From Candidatus Zixiibacteriota bacterium (GTDB lineage Bacteria > Zixibacteria > MSB-5A5 > GN15 > PGXB01), in the NCBI GenBank assembly GCA_016933955.1, contig JAFGTT010000032.1, forward strand, positions 124,001 through 188,000: a stretch of DNA of 64,000 nucleotides, in the 5' to 3' direction. A program made the position numbers and the translations under genes. Within the stretch, counting starts at the first letter, position 1. Each line of letters begins with the position of its first letter. Shown here one piece after another: positions 11,487 to 20,419 of this stretch. The notes below the pieces were generated by a model. That model was not told where the DNA came from, searched no databases, and worked only from the letters and a program-made list of their open reading frames with translations.

Positions 11487-12866
11487 TTATTCCTGATTGG
11501 AATTTATCTCACGGGCCGTTCCGGCGGTAACGGCAATAAAGAATGCGGCAACGTACGAATTCTGGCCCCACATCCAGCCATCAAGATAAAATATGGTGAA
11601 AAATATTATCAGCCCCACCCCGAACAGGGCCATGACAATCGGCTGGGTTTTCCGATCATTGAATTTCGAAAGCAAGCCGAGCGCGGTCCGGAAATGCTTA
11701 TAAAACAGGGTTGTCAGGCATAAAGCCCCGAAAATACCGGTTTCGGCCAGGTAGTGCAGGAATAGATTATGGGCCGAAAGACCGCCCACATAAAGCCGGG
11801 CCGGATCGAATTTCAAGAAGGGGTACAGCTCCTCGGCTATACGGTAATTTCCGGGACCGATTCCGGTCAGAGGATTGTTGATAAAAGTGATCAGGCTGGT
11901 TCGCCACAGTGACAACCGCAGCCAGATAGTCCCGCGTGAGGGATCGCCAAGTTCGGCATACCGTCCTCCAACCTGCGAGAAAATATCAGAAAAGACCGGC
12001 AATATCAACAGCATCATCAGTCCGGCCGTCAAAAGGCTTTTCAATCGCCGGGATACAAAGGCGGCCCTTATCCGCCGGGCACGGAAAATCGACCATACCA
12101 CGATCACCGCCCCCACCCATCCAATGGTCAGCATCGGCCCCCGGGACTGGGTGGCCAGAAGTCCGAAAATAAGACCAACCGTTCCGAAACCGTACACCAG
12201 CGATTTCCTTCCCGATTCCTGCCAGATAAACCAGGCCAGACCGATCGGCACCGCCAGCATGGCCAGATCATCGAAATAAACTCCGGCTGATCCGAAAACC
12301 CGCATGGTTCCCGCAGACAGGAAAAAAAACAGGCTGTTGTATATCGCATGCACCACCGCCACCCAGAAGTAAAATTCCAGTATCCTTTTAATCTTTATCG
12401 CGGGTATTATATTATAAATAACAATAATCATAATTAGCTGGATCGAAACACGTAATATGGGATTAATCGAGCGCGTGAAATCATAGGCAAAAACCGCCGA
12501 CATAATCATTATCAGCAGTAGTCCCAGATAGTACTTATAAATGGCTGGAAGTCCGATTACCGTCCGGCAATTAACCAGATGATCCAGCACCAAAGCCCCG
12601 ATCAGGAGAATGGCAACCAGGTCTATAAACAGGATGGGCGGCGAGGCATTCAGCGGTCGGGTAATAAAAACGCAAAAAACATAAAAATACGGAGCCAGAC
12701 GGGGATGGGAAACCGTCAGGACGATGGCCGGAATAACCATACAGACCAGCCCGGCGATCATCTTATCGGTCACAATCAGGACGGTGCCCAACACCAGAAA
12801 AATAATAATGATTGAGACCAGGAATAATCCGAGTCGACCATGGCCGGTGTTCACTGATATCTCCAT
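11487..12866 (-). CDS. O-antigen ligase/polymerase family membrane protein (Wzy_C)
   Basis: A 459-residue inner-membrane protein with about 11-12 hydrophobic segments. The large periplasmic loop near residues 300-370 holds the family motifs SLITFINNPLTGIGPGNY and SAHNLFLHYLAETGIFG, as in O-antigen polymerases and ligases. In a cluster with a flippase, a Wzz-like protein and an exporter, a Wzy polymerase role is more likely than lipid A ligation, but the family cannot be split by eye. Eight bases separate it from each neighbour, so it belongs to the same operon. Confidence 0.85.
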   Translation of the reverse strand: MEISVNTGHGRLGLFLVSIIIIFLVLGTVLIVTDKMIAGLVCMVIPAIVLTVSHPRLAPYFYVFCVFITRPLNASPPILFIDLVAILLIGALVLDHLVNCRTVIGLPAIYKYYLGLLLIMIMSAVFAYDFTRSINPILRVSIQLIMIIVIYNIIPAIKIKRILEFYFWVAVVHAIYNSLFFFLSAGTMRVFGSAGVYFDDLAMLAVPIGLAWFIWQESGRKSLVYGFGTVGLIFGLLATQSRGPMLTIGWVGAVIVVWSIFRARRIRAAFVSRRLKSLLTAGLMMLLILPVFSDIFSQVGGRYAELGDPSRGTIWLRLSLWRTSLITFINNPLTGIGPGNYRIAEELYPFLKFDPARLYVGGLSAHNLFLHYLAETGIFGALCLTTLFYKHFRTALGLLSKFNDRKTQPIVMALFGVGLIIFFTIFYLDGWMWGQNSYVAAFFIAVTAGTAREINSNQE

Positions 12867-12873
12867 CCGAAAA

Positions 12874-14457
12874 TTATCTCCGTCTCTTCAAACTTGTCAG
12901 GGCCGAGCGGATTTCATCGATTTTGACCAAATATCCGATTCCGATATAAAATAAAAACGACAGCGCTCCGGCCCCGATCACCCGAAATTTGGATACCAGG
13001 CTCATACCGCCGTAAAAACCGGGCAGGCTATTATAAAACAGAGCGATCAGAACCATCGGTAGCGAAGCCAGCAAAATTCGCGCTATCAAAGAAGACATAC
13101 TCGCCAATCCGGTCAAATTCCCGCCGCGAACCAGAACCAGAAGAAGTAAACAAATCGTTGTCCCGGAGACAACCGAGGTGGCGGCCCCGATCCCGGGATA
13201 ATCGAACCAGGTCTTGAATAGGCCCGTCAGAACGAATTTGAGAACAAAGGCCAGGATGGAAATAAGCAGAACTTTCTTCTGTTGATTAACCGCGTAGCAG
13301 GCCTGAATCAGGATGGTGTATAAGAACATGAACACCAGGTAGGGAGACATGGTGGCCAGAATACGGGAGGTTATTTCCAGCGAATAAGCATTGAAGGCCC
13401 CTCGGAAAAAGACCGCGGCCGTAAGTTCGGCGGCAAAAAGAACATAAAAAATACCGCACGGCAGTCCGATCGTAAGGGCCAAACCGAGTGACGTTCTCAA
13501 CAGCGAAGCAAAATCGTTTTTACTTTTATAGTCCGCTCGTTCGCTTAAATACGGAAATATGACCGAGGCGATGGCGAAACCGGCAATATTGATCGGCAAC
13601 ATCACCAGCAGACTGCTGTAATTGAGAGCCGAGACTACTCCTTCGATCATCCCCGAGGCATAGTAACGATCGATCAGAAAAAAGGTGCTCGCTACCAGTT
13701 CTACCAGAATCAATATCCCGCCCACGCCCAGGACCTTTTTTATCTCGCCTCCGAAGATATTCAAATTGAAATATTTCAACTGCCCGAAATTGAAGGCTTT
13801 CAATATCAGGAAAATAATTTGCAGAACCATTCCGATCAGCAGGCCATAAAGTATGGCCGCTACCGACCATCGCCCCGAAAAAATATAGATAATCGTTATA
13901 ACCGTAATATTCAGAACGATTGTCCCGACCACCGGATAAACGAAATTCTTCTTAACATTGAGGGCGGAACGAAGAAAAGATTCCAGAAAACCCAGCAGAA
14001 GCATTACCGATATTATTCGGCAGAAAAACACTGCCCGGGCAAGTTCTTCGCCATCCAGTCCCGGTCCCACGGCCGATACCAGATACGGCGCCAGAATCGC
14101 CACCAGAAGAATAATCAGAAAGACCACCAATATCATGGAATTGAAGGCTGACCAGATGGCCCGCCGACCGGATATATCAGAGGTATTGGATGATGCTTGC
14201 CGGGTTAAAAACGGAACCGTCAGGAAATTGGTGGCCCGGCTGATCACCATATTCAAAAACACCGGCGCGGCAATGGCGATAAGGTATATGTCGTATTCGC
14301 GGGAGGTTCCGAAACGCTCGGCAATAACCATCTCTCTTAAAAAACCAAGCAGTTTGGAGATAATGACGATTCCCGAAACACCCAGAATCGCCTGTTTTAT
14401 TCCGATGGTTTTAACCAATTCAGTTATCCCGGAAATATGCTTTAATTGAAGCCGCAA
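12874..14457 (-). CDS. MurJ/MviN-type flippase (MOP superfamily), probable Wzx role
   Basis: A 527-residue membrane protein with about 14 predicted helices. The start contains SKLLGFLREMVIAERFGTS, very like the N-terminal motif of MurJ, and TRATNFLTVPFL-type segments follow (SRATNFLTVPFLTRQASS). MurJ flips lipid II; homologues inside polysaccharide clusters flip the lipid-linked repeat unit. Here the location between the epimerase and polymerase genes favours the latter, with a second, housekeeping murJ expected elsewhere. The start overlaps the end of the epimerase gene by 38 bases, indicating coupled translation. Confidence 0.82.
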   Translation of the reverse strand: MRLQLKHISGITELVKTIGIKQAILGVSGIVIISKLLGFLREMVIAERFGTSREYDIYLIAIAAPVFLNMVISRATNFLTVPFLTRQASSNTSDISGRRAIWSAFNSMILVVFLIILLVAILAPYLVSAVGPGLDGEELARAVFFCRIISVMLLLGFLESFLRSALNVKKNFVYPVVGTIVLNITVITIIYIFSGRWSVAAILYGLLIGMVLQIIFLILKAFNFGQLKYFNLNIFGGEIKKVLGVGGILILVELVASTFFLIDRYYASGMIEGVVSALNYSSLLVMLPINIAGFAIASVIFPYLSERADYKSKNDFASLLRTSLGLALTIGLPCGIFYVLFAAELTAAVFFRGAFNAYSLEITSRILATMSPYLVFMFLYTILIQACYAVNQQKKVLLISILAFVLKFVLTGLFKTWFDYPGIGAATSVVSGTTICLLLLVLVRGGNLTGLASMSSLIARILLASLPMVLIALFYNSLPGFYGGMSLVSKFRVIGAGALSFLFYIGIGYLVKIDEIRSALTSLKRRR

Positions 14458-15517
14458 TGATTTCGGACGGTTTTTTATTTTTTATGCGGCACGACTTTTT
14501 TGCCCCCGGTCGTAATGGGTTTTTCAAATTCCGACGGATTTTTTTCAATGAAAGGCCGACCAGGCTGTTGCCCTGACCAAGGGTTTCCACCCATTCGGTC
14601 TCGTCCCTGAGAGTCAGGCAGGGCGTCCCCAGAAAAACCGCCTCCTTTTGTACCCCGCCCGAATCGGTCAGGACCGCCCGGGCATTTTTTATCAGAGTTA
14701 AATTATCAAGGTATGAGAGCGGTTCGATCAGTACCAGATGTGGAACCTTTAACAAGCGATCGAGTAATTTGTACTTCTTCAGGTTTTTCATCGAATGCGG
14801 GTGGACCGGGAAAACCACTCGTTCTTTGAGACCGAGAAGAATTTCGACTATCCGGTTCAGGTTTTCCTGGCTGTCGACATTACCGGCACGGTGAATCGTG
14901 ATCAGTAGAAATTCACCGGCCGCAAGCGAATATTTTTCCATCGGCGCCCGGTTTCTATCAATCCCGGTTTTCATCAAGTCGATCAGTTCATACATCAGGT
15001 CGCCCGAATGGACAATTCCCCTTTTGATACCTTCTTTTTTTAGATTGTTAATGGCCTCGGGCGTGGGGCAAAACAGCAATTCCGCCAGTCGGTCGGTCAG
15101 ACAGCGATTGATTTCTTCGGGCATGTCCATCCGATGAGAACGAAGCCCGGCCTCGATATGCCCGACCGGGATATTCAGCTTGGCGGCCGTTAGCGCCCCG
15201 GCCAGGGTGCTGTTGGTATCCCCGTAAACCAAAACAATATCCGGCTGAATTCTGACAAGCAGGTTTTCTAATCGGGTGATTATTTCGGCGGTCATCCGGC
15301 CATGTAACCCGGAACCGACCCTGAGATTATAATCGGCCCGCGGTATTTTCAGCTGTTTGAAGAATATATCCGACATCATCCGGTCGTAATGCTGGCCGGT
15401 ATGAACCACCAGATGCCGGAAACGACGATTCAGAAGCCCGGCCAGCGGAGCCAGTTTGATAAACTGCGGGCGGGCGCCGACTACCGAAACAAGGACTGGT
15501 TTCTTTTTACGTTTCAT
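14420..15517 (-). CDS. Non-hydrolysing UDP-sugar 2-epimerase (WecB/WbpI-like)
   Basis: A 365-residue GT-B-like epimerase that inverts C2 of a UDP-GlcNAc-type sugar. Motifs: GARPQFIKLAPL (about 14-25), VHTGQHYDRMMSDIFF, VYGDTNSTLAGAL, GHIEAGLRSHRMDMPEEINR with the catalytic acidic residues, and LTDSGGVQKEAVFLG near 290. WecB makes UDP-ManNAc, while its homologue WbpI works on UDP-2,3-diacetamido-glucuronate. The two genes upstream resemble WbpD and WbpE, so the WbpI reaction is the better guess here. It follows an inverted repeat that may attenuate transcription. Confidence 0.9.
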   Translation of the reverse strand: MKRKKKPVLVSVVGARPQFIKLAPLAGLLNRRFRHLVVHTGQHYDRMMSDIFFKQLKIPRADYNLRVGSGLHGRMTAEIITRLENLLVRIQPDIVLVYGDTNSTLAGALTAAKLNIPVGHIEAGLRSHRMDMPEEINRCLTDRLAELLFCPTPEAINNLKKEGIKRGIVHSGDLMYELIDLMKTGIDRNRAPMEKYSLAAGEFLLITIHRAGNVDSQENLNRIVEILLGLKERVVFPVHPHSMKNLKKYKLLDRLLKVPHLVLIEPLSYLDNLTLIKNARAVLTDSGGVQKEAVFLGTPCLTLRDETEWVETLGQGNSLVGLSLKKIRRNLKNPLRPGAKKSCRIKNKKPSEIIAASIKAYFRDN

Positions 15518-15522
15518 AATTT

Positions 15523-15549
15523 AAAAGCGGCCGGGAATATTCCCGACCG
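15523..15549 (-). terminator. Intra-operon hairpin, possible attenuator
   Basis: A near-perfect palindrome CGGCCGGGAAT/ATTCCCGACCG (15528-15549), followed on the minus strand by CTTTT. It fills the gap between the WbpE-like and WbpI-like genes. The short T run suggests partial termination or an mRNA-stability element rather than a full stop. Confidence 0.5.
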
Positions 15550-15568
15550 TCAGGCCCGCATGATTACC

Positions 15569-16669
15569 TCAGGCCGAAACCGATTTGACCACCTCGATAA
15601 CTTCCTCCTGCTCGGCCTCGGTCATTTCGGGAAAAACAGGAATGGAAATGACCGATCCGGCGGCTTTCTCGCTTACCGGAAAATCGCCTTCTTTATAATG
15701 CAGATCGCGATAACAATCCAAAAGATGAAACGGAACCGGATAATAGACATCATGTCCGATTTTCTTTTCCTGGAGGACTTTCAGAAGTTCATCGCGGTTA
15801 CCCACGGTTATGGTGTACTGATTAAAGATATGATGGGAATAATCCTTTATTACCGGGGTTTTAATGGCTGTTCCGGCGAAGGCGGCGTTGTACTTTCTGG
15901 CATGGGCAATCCGGCTTTCATTATAAAACTGCAGATAATCGATTTTGACCAGCAGGACCGCCGCCTGAAGAGTATCGAGACGGGAATTATATCCGATTAC
16001 TTCCGGGCGATATTTCTTTTTCCAGCCGTGCAACCGGAGCATCCGGCATTTATCATCATTTTCATCCGACCCGGTCACAATCATCCCTCCGTCCCCGGCT
16101 CCGCCGAGATTTTTGGAGGGATAAAAAGAAAAACAGCCGTAATCGCCGATCGAACCGGCTCTCCGTCCTTTATACTCGGAACTGATGGCCTGGGCGGCAT
16201 CCTCGATAACATCAATCTTATGCCCCCGCGCGATTTCCATAATCGGATCCATATCGGCTATTTGACCGAACAGGTGAACGGGTATAATAGCCCTGGTTTT
16301 CGGGGTGATGGCTTTCTCCAGCAGATTCGGATCCATATTGAAAGTATCCTCTTCGATATCGACAAATACCGGAATGGCTCCCAGACGGGAGATAACCCCG
16401 GCCGAGGCGAAAAACGAGTAATCCGAGGTGATCACCTCGTCCCCGGCTTTAACTCCGACCGCCCGCAGGGCGATCAGGAGAGCATCAGTTCCCGAAGCCA
16501 CCCCGATACCGTGCCTGACACTGCACAACACCGCCACTTTACGTTCCAGTTCACTTACCTCGGGACCGAGAATAAACAGCCCGTGGTCGAATACCCTCAA
16601 AACCGCTTCATCGAGTCTATCCTTGATGGTTTCGTACTGCCGTTTCATATCCAGTAATGGGACTGCCAT
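15569..16669 (-). CDS. DegT-family aminotransferase, WbpE-like
   Basis: A 366-residue PLP aminotransferase for UDP-keto-sugars. The lysine context FYPSKNLGGAGDGGM (about 185-199) and EDAAQAISSEYKGR are visible. The true ATG is at 16669 (MAVPLLDMKRQYETI), with AAGGAG seven bases upstream; the longer reading to 16849 lies inside the upstream gene. The stretch LLDMKRQYETIKDRLDEAV and the position beside a hexapeptide acetyltransferase and an epimerase recall WbpE, which aminates UDP-3-keto-GlcNAcA. The dehydrogenase and oxidase (WbpA and WbpB types) that would supply this substrate are not in the window. Confidence 0.9.
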   Translation of the reverse strand: MAVPLLDMKRQYETIKDRLDEAVLRVFDHGLFILGPEVSELERKVAVLCSVRHGIGVASGTDALLIALRAVGVKAGDEVITSDYSFFASAGVISRLGAIPVFVDIEEDTFNMDPNLLEKAITPKTRAIIPVHLFGQIADMDPIMEIARGHKIDVIEDAAQAISSEYKGRRAGSIGDYGCFSFYPSKNLGGAGDGGMIVTGSDENDDKCRMLRLHGWKKKYRPEVIGYNSRLDTLQAAVLLVKIDYLQFYNESRIAHARKYNAAFAGTAIKTPVIKDYSHHIFNQYTITVGNRDELLKVLQEKKIGHDVYYPVPFHLLDCYRDLHYKEGDFPVSEKAAGSVISIPVFPEMTEAEQEEVIEVVKSVSA

Positions 16670-16679
16670 ATTTTCTCCT

Positions 16680-17438
16680 TCAATCTTTCCAGCCCTGGTT
16701 TTCCAATCGCTGTTCTTCCGGAACATCACGAAATACTTTGGCCGGCGTTCCGGCCATAATTTTTCCATCCGGGCAATCACGGGTGAGAATGGCCCCGGCC
16801 GCCACCAGGCCGTCGGCGCCGACTGTCTTTCCCGGCAATATGGTGGCATTGACGCCGATCCGTCCGCCCTTTTTGACCGTTACACCCTTGAAATGCTTGA
16901 AACGTTCTTCGGTTCGTCCGACATAGTTGTCGTTCGAGGTGGCGGCACAGGGCGCCACAAAAACGCGGTCTTCAAGTTCCGAATAGGCCGTAATATAGAC
17001 ATTCGTTTCGAGTTTACAGTAACGTCCGATTTTACAGAAATTTTCGATGGCCACCCCGCGGCCGACAATAGTATAATCGCCCACCGAAACATTTTCCCGA
17101 ACGGTCGAAAGGTCGGCAATCAAAACCTTGCGCCCAACCGTCGCCCCGCGATAAACTACCACCCCGGTTCCGATTATACCATCCGAACCAATTTCGGTCG
17201 GAGGTAATTCCTGATCCTTGGTAACGGCCGAATTGGCCGCTCTCATGGGAAATTTGCCGATCACGGTCTGATCGTCGATTCGAACATTGTCGCCGATACA
17301 GCTGCCGTCATGAATGACGACATGATGGCCAAGGCGGCATTCCCGACCGACTTCGACATTCCTGCCGATGATACAGAAATTACCAAGGGTCGTCCCCGGT
17401 CCCAGTTTTGCCGTTTTATCAATAATGGAATTTGACAT
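16680..17438 (-). CDS. Left-handed beta-helix N-acetyltransferase, WbpD-like
   Basis: A 252-residue hexapeptide-repeat acyltransferase. Repeats such as IGRNVEVG, LGHHVVIHDG and IGDNVRIDD run through most of the chain, and the end IGVNATILPGKTVGADGLVA with AGTPAKVFRD matches sugar N-acetyltransferases of the WbpD/WlbB type. It would acetylate the 3-amino group made by the aminotransferase encoded just downstream. The ATG at 17438 follows AGAGGA; an upstream start at 17456 is less likely. It is longer than typical WbpD (about 190 residues), mainly through extra N-terminal coils. A possible extended -10 promoter lies upstream. Confidence 0.88.
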   Translation of the reverse strand: MSNSIIDKTAKLGPGTTLGNFCIIGRNVEVGRECRLGHHVVIHDGSCIGDNVRIDDQTVIGKFPMRAANSAVTKDQELPPTEIGSDGIIGTGVVVYRGATVGRKVLIADLSTVRENVSVGDYTIVGRGVAIENFCKIGRYCKLETNVYITAYSELEDRVFVAPCAATSNDNYVGRTEERFKHFKGVTVKKGGRIGVNATILPGKTVGADGLVAAGAILTRDCPDGKIMAGTPAKVFRDVPEEQRLENQGWKD

Positions 17439-17480
17439 ATTATCCTCTGATCTCATTAACAGATTTTTCTATATCTCAAC

Positions 17481-17489
17481 ATTATACCA
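17481..17489 (-). promoter_or_regulatory. Possible extended -10 promoter inside the polysaccharide cluster
   Basis: On the minus strand TGGTATAAT (17481-17489) is a perfect -10 box with the extended TG motif, 43 bases before the acetyltransferase start. No matching -35 box is seen. The 122-base gap after the Wzz-like gene gives it room. Confidence 0.5.
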
Positions 17490-17560
17490 AAAATTCAAGG
17501 CTATTGATCGGGTTGTCCACCTGATTTTCCATCTATTGACCGACCGAATACGAGAATCAA

Positions 17561-18763
17561 TCATTTCAGGGATTTTCGAATTCCGGGTATCCAACCCAAC
17601 AGGGTCCTGAAAAAGAAAGCGGCCCGTTCATAATCCTCGGGTGATTTTTTCTTCAGATTTTCAAGGTAGTCGAGTATCAGGGCGATAAAAACCGCCGCCA
17701 GAAGCGACAGGATCAGGGCAAAAATGACAATAATCCGCTTTTTCGGTTTGACCGCCAGTTGTGGCGGATAGGCCCGATCGAGAATGGAAATCGTCGGTGT
17801 ATCCATTTTTTCCTGAATTTTGGCTTGTTCATACTGCTCGGACAGAATCTCATAAAGTCGCTCGGATATCTGAACCCGGCCGGTCAATTCGGCATATCTT
17901 ATTTTGAGGGTCGGAACCCGGGAAATAGGCAGATTTAAATATGAACTGTCTGTTCCCCCGAATTCCAGATTGGCGATTTGATTTTTTATCTCTTCGATTC
18001 GGCGTCTGAGACTGATCGCCTCCGGATGGTTGGGTGATAAGGAATGCTCTTTCACCTTCAGGTCGATTTCATACTGGGCCAGATCAACTTTCAATCCCAC
18101 GGCGGACTCAATGGCCAGTTGGGTCTGTTTATCCAGATCAATGGCTTTGTAGTTATCCTGAAACTCCCGCAACTGCAGTCGGGATGAATCAAGATCGCTC
18201 TTTACCACCCTCAGTCGGTTTTCAATAAATTCTTTGGCAATTCGCGCCCGCGATGAGGCAATCTCGCGGTTCATCAAATCCAGTTCATCGGCAAATGAAT
18301 TAGCCACCCGGGCCGCCATTTCAGGATTTTTATCCATATAAGAAATTTCCAGCAATCCCTCCGGTGTAACCCGGAAATCGGAATATTTCGCCACCCGGAT
18401 ATAAAGGTCTTCGCTGTTTTTCGGATGATAATACTCCGTAAGGTTGTTACTTTGGATGACTCTATCGGCCAGATTACGACTCTCCAGAATGCGGGCATAA
18501 ACGTCGGTCGGAGTCGCCATAACCGGCAGTTTCACACCCGATGTCAGCGAAAGCATATCATCCAGACTGGCACCCGACCAGCCCAATTTGAAACCTTCTT
18601 CCTTGGGTGGGAGAATCAGGGCCGTGGCTTTATACCAGCGCGGCAATATGAGGGATATTATGGCCGCCAGCACCGAGACAACCAGAACAAAAAGCACGAT
18701 AAATTTCATCCGGCGGGCAATAGCTTCCAGCAGTTTCCAGAGATTCACATTGATTTCTTCCAT
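17561..18763 (-). CDS. Wzz-type polysaccharide chain-length determinant / co-polymerase
   Basis: A 400-residue inner-membrane protein with the Wzz topology: one membrane helix near residues 17-40 (FIVLFVLVVSVLAAIISLIL), a large periplasmic domain rich in coiled coil, and a second helix near 345-367 (RIIVIFALILSLLAAVFIALI) preceded by the proline-rich AYPPQLAVKPKKR. It lacks the cytoplasmic tyrosine-kinase domain of Wzc, so it is a kinase-less co-polymerase. The ATG at 18763 is preferred; a GTG at 18778 overlapping the upstream stop would add five residues. Neither has a strong ribosome site, consistent with coupling to the exporter gene. Confidence 0.9.
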   Translation of the reverse strand: MEEINVNLWKLLEAIARRMKFIVLFVLVVSVLAAIISLILPRWYKATALILPPKEEGFKLGWSGASLDDMLSLTSGVKLPVMATPTDVYARILESRNLADRVIQSNNLTEYYHPKNSEDLYIRVAKYSDFRVTPEGLLEISYMDKNPEMAARVANSFADELDLMNREIASSRARIAKEFIENRLRVVKSDLDSSRLQLREFQDNYKAIDLDKQTQLAIESAVGLKVDLAQYEIDLKVKEHSLSPNHPEAISLRRRIEEIKNQIANLEFGGTDSSYLNLPISRVPTLKIRYAELTGRVQISERLYEILSEQYEQAKIQEKMDTPTISILDRAYPPQLAVKPKKRIIVIFALILSLLAAVFIALILDYLENLKKKSPEDYERAAFFFRTLLGWIPGIRKSLK

Positions 18764-18770
18764 AAAAATT

Positions 18771-20273
18771 TCAATCACTTAAATTATCGATTGCCAGGTA
18801 AATAATTCCGGCACTGCCAAGCATCATAACCACATCCTTAATCTTGTTCCAGGTACTTTTATCTGATTTTTCCTCAGGTATCAAAACGGCATCGCCATCA
18901 TAAATTTCGATCCTCGGGTCGGAGACCAAACGAATACCCGATGTCTTCCGAATCACTTCGACCGTTCCCTTCCGAGCCTTACTGGTATACCCCCCAGCTT
19001 TTTTAATCAAATCGGAAGCCGAACTGGGACCCGAAAGAGCTATCATGCCGGGATATCTAACCATTCCAAACACCCCGGCCGAGCCGGTCAGGGTCGGAAT
19101 GACAATGGAATCTCCGGGGAACACGGTCACGGACTTCAGTTTGTCGAAATTGGAACCGTCTATCCGGAGTGAAACCGGCGCCAATTCGGAATCAAATGAC
19201 AGGTTGTTGGTATTGGAGGCCGTCAGCATCCGGGCTGTTTCTTCATTATAACGAAACCGCTTATTGCGGAAAACGGTAATGGAGTTATAATCCGCTTTCA
19301 GGGTCAGTGATCCGGCGATTTCAATCGCCCCGGCCAGCGAAAGCGAATCATAATGCGGATAACGCCCCGGCACCCTTATTTCACCGGTGATCGAGAAAAA
19401 GTCGGCCTGTTGTTTTTCCATGGCGGGGCTGACGATTATTTTATCGCCCGGCATAATAGGTTGCCCCGAATCACTCAGGGGGACGGCCAACCGAGAGACA
19501 TGATCATCCTGATGGCGGAATATATAGGCTGAATCGCCTTCCAAACCGGTCAGACCCCGGGCCAGGGCGATTATGGAACCGAGAACATCACCCTCGCGAT
19601 ATTCAACACCGCCGGATTGATGCACCTCGCCCGAAATCTGGACAAAGCTCAGCGAATCCGTCACCAGAGGAATTTGAATTTTATGCCCGGCATACAAATA
19701 GGGATTGCAATCCAGATCACCGGCCCTTTCGAACCGAAGCATATCAATCAATTGCCCGTCGCCCGAGCCATTGCCATTGAAGATAATTTTGCGATGTGAC
19801 GCCCCGGGAAGTAAACCGCCCGCCATATTTATTATTTCCGAAACCCGCTGGGAAACGAACGCATCATAAAGGCCGGGGTTTTTTACGGCCCCGGCAATCA
19901 GGACTTTGATCGGTCGGATACCGATCAGGCTGATGGAAAAATCCCGGTCGGCATAAAAATGATCTATCAGACTCCTCAGTCTTTTCTTGGCTTCGGTCAA
20001 CGTTACCCCACCGACATCGACCCGCCCCATGGATGTCAGCAAAACGGTTCCCTCGGGCGTGACATCAAGATTCATCGGATTGGTCGATCCATCCCAGAAA
20101 TCAATCCGGAATTGATCGCCCGGTCCGATTATATATTGATTGGGGTCAATGACGGTACCGAAATTGATATCCTCGGCCACGGCGCAATTTTGTCTGACGG
20201 GAAATATGAATACCAAGACTAAAACAAGACAGGCATAAAAAAAGACCCTGAAGGTACAGTTCAATATCGCCAC
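18771..20273 (-). CDS. Polysaccharide export protein (Wza-like, SLBB domains)
   Basis: A 500-residue exported protein of the outer-membrane polysaccharide channel family. A signal peptide with hydrophobic core FYACLVLVLVFIFPV is followed by the export domain (YIIGPGDQFRIDFWDG, near residue 47) and then several SLBB-like repeats (VLIAGAVKNPGLYD, FSITGEIRVPGRYPHY, VFGMVRYPGMIALSG). The C-terminus ends in a hydrophobic helix, VVMMLGSAGIIYLAID, as in Wza-type channels. No convincing lipobox is seen, although a cysteine lies at residue 29. The start is GTG at 20273 with GGAG five bases upstream. It is the first gene of the cluster and has a clear promoter. Confidence 0.92.
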   Translation of the reverse strand: MAILNCTFRVFFYACLVLVLVFIFPVRQNCAVAEDINFGTVIDPNQYIIGPGDQFRIDFWDGSTNPMNLDVTPEGTVLLTSMGRVDVGGVTLTEAKKRLRSLIDHFYADRDFSISLIGIRPIKVLIAGAVKNPGLYDAFVSQRVSEIINMAGGLLPGASHRKIIFNGNGSGDGQLIDMLRFERAGDLDCNPYLYAGHKIQIPLVTDSLSFVQISGEVHQSGGVEYREGDVLGSIIALARGLTGLEGDSAYIFRHQDDHVSRLAVPLSDSGQPIMPGDKIIVSPAMEKQQADFFSITGEIRVPGRYPHYDSLSLAGAIEIAGSLTLKADYNSITVFRNKRFRYNEETARMLTASNTNNLSFDSELAPVSLRIDGSNFDKLKSVTVFPGDSIVIPTLTGSAGVFGMVRYPGMIALSGPSSASDLIKKAGGYTSKARKGTVEVIRKTSGIRLVSDPRIEIYDGDAVLIPEEKSDKSTWNKIKDVVMMLGSAGIIYLAIDNLSD

Positions 20274-20320
20274 AATAGCTCCTTCAATATGGACTGTTTC
20301 ACCGGTTCCGGATAATCGCT

Positions 20321-20349
20321 ATACTATTAAAATTGAGAGTAAAAGTCAA
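20321..20349 (-). promoter_or_regulatory. Promoter of the polysaccharide cluster
   Basis: On the minus strand TTGACT (20344-20349) and TAGTAT (20321-20326) are 17 bases apart, about 48 bases before the exporter start. An inverted repeat GTCTT-N5-AAGAC lies about 10 bases upstream of the -35 box and could be an operator shared with the divergent gene. Confidence 0.6.
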
Positions 20350-20384
20350 GGAGCGATTGTCTTTACGTAAGACATTATCAATTA

Positions 20385-20412
20385 TTGACTTTACCCGGCG
20401 GTGAAGTATATT
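20385..20412 (+). promoter_or_regulatory. Promoter of the GT2 gene, predicting a leaderless mRNA
   Basis: TTGACT (20385-20390) and TATATT (20407-20412) are 16 bases apart. The ATG at 20420 lies only 8 bases after the -10 box, so the transcript would start at or next to the start codon. No ribosome binding site precedes the ATG. Confidence 0.55.
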
Positions 20413-20419
20413 TCAACAA

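Noticed and set aside
15389-16657. Plus-strand open reading frame of 422 codons
   Set aside because: It is antisense to the WbpE-like aminotransferase and the end of the epimerase gene. It has no recognisable motifs, while both minus-strand genes have clear catalytic signatures.
16670-16849. Longer N-terminus for the WbpE-like aminotransferase
   Set aside because: The extra 60 codons lie inside the acetyltransferase gene. The ATG at 16669 has AAGGAG in front and matches the family start.
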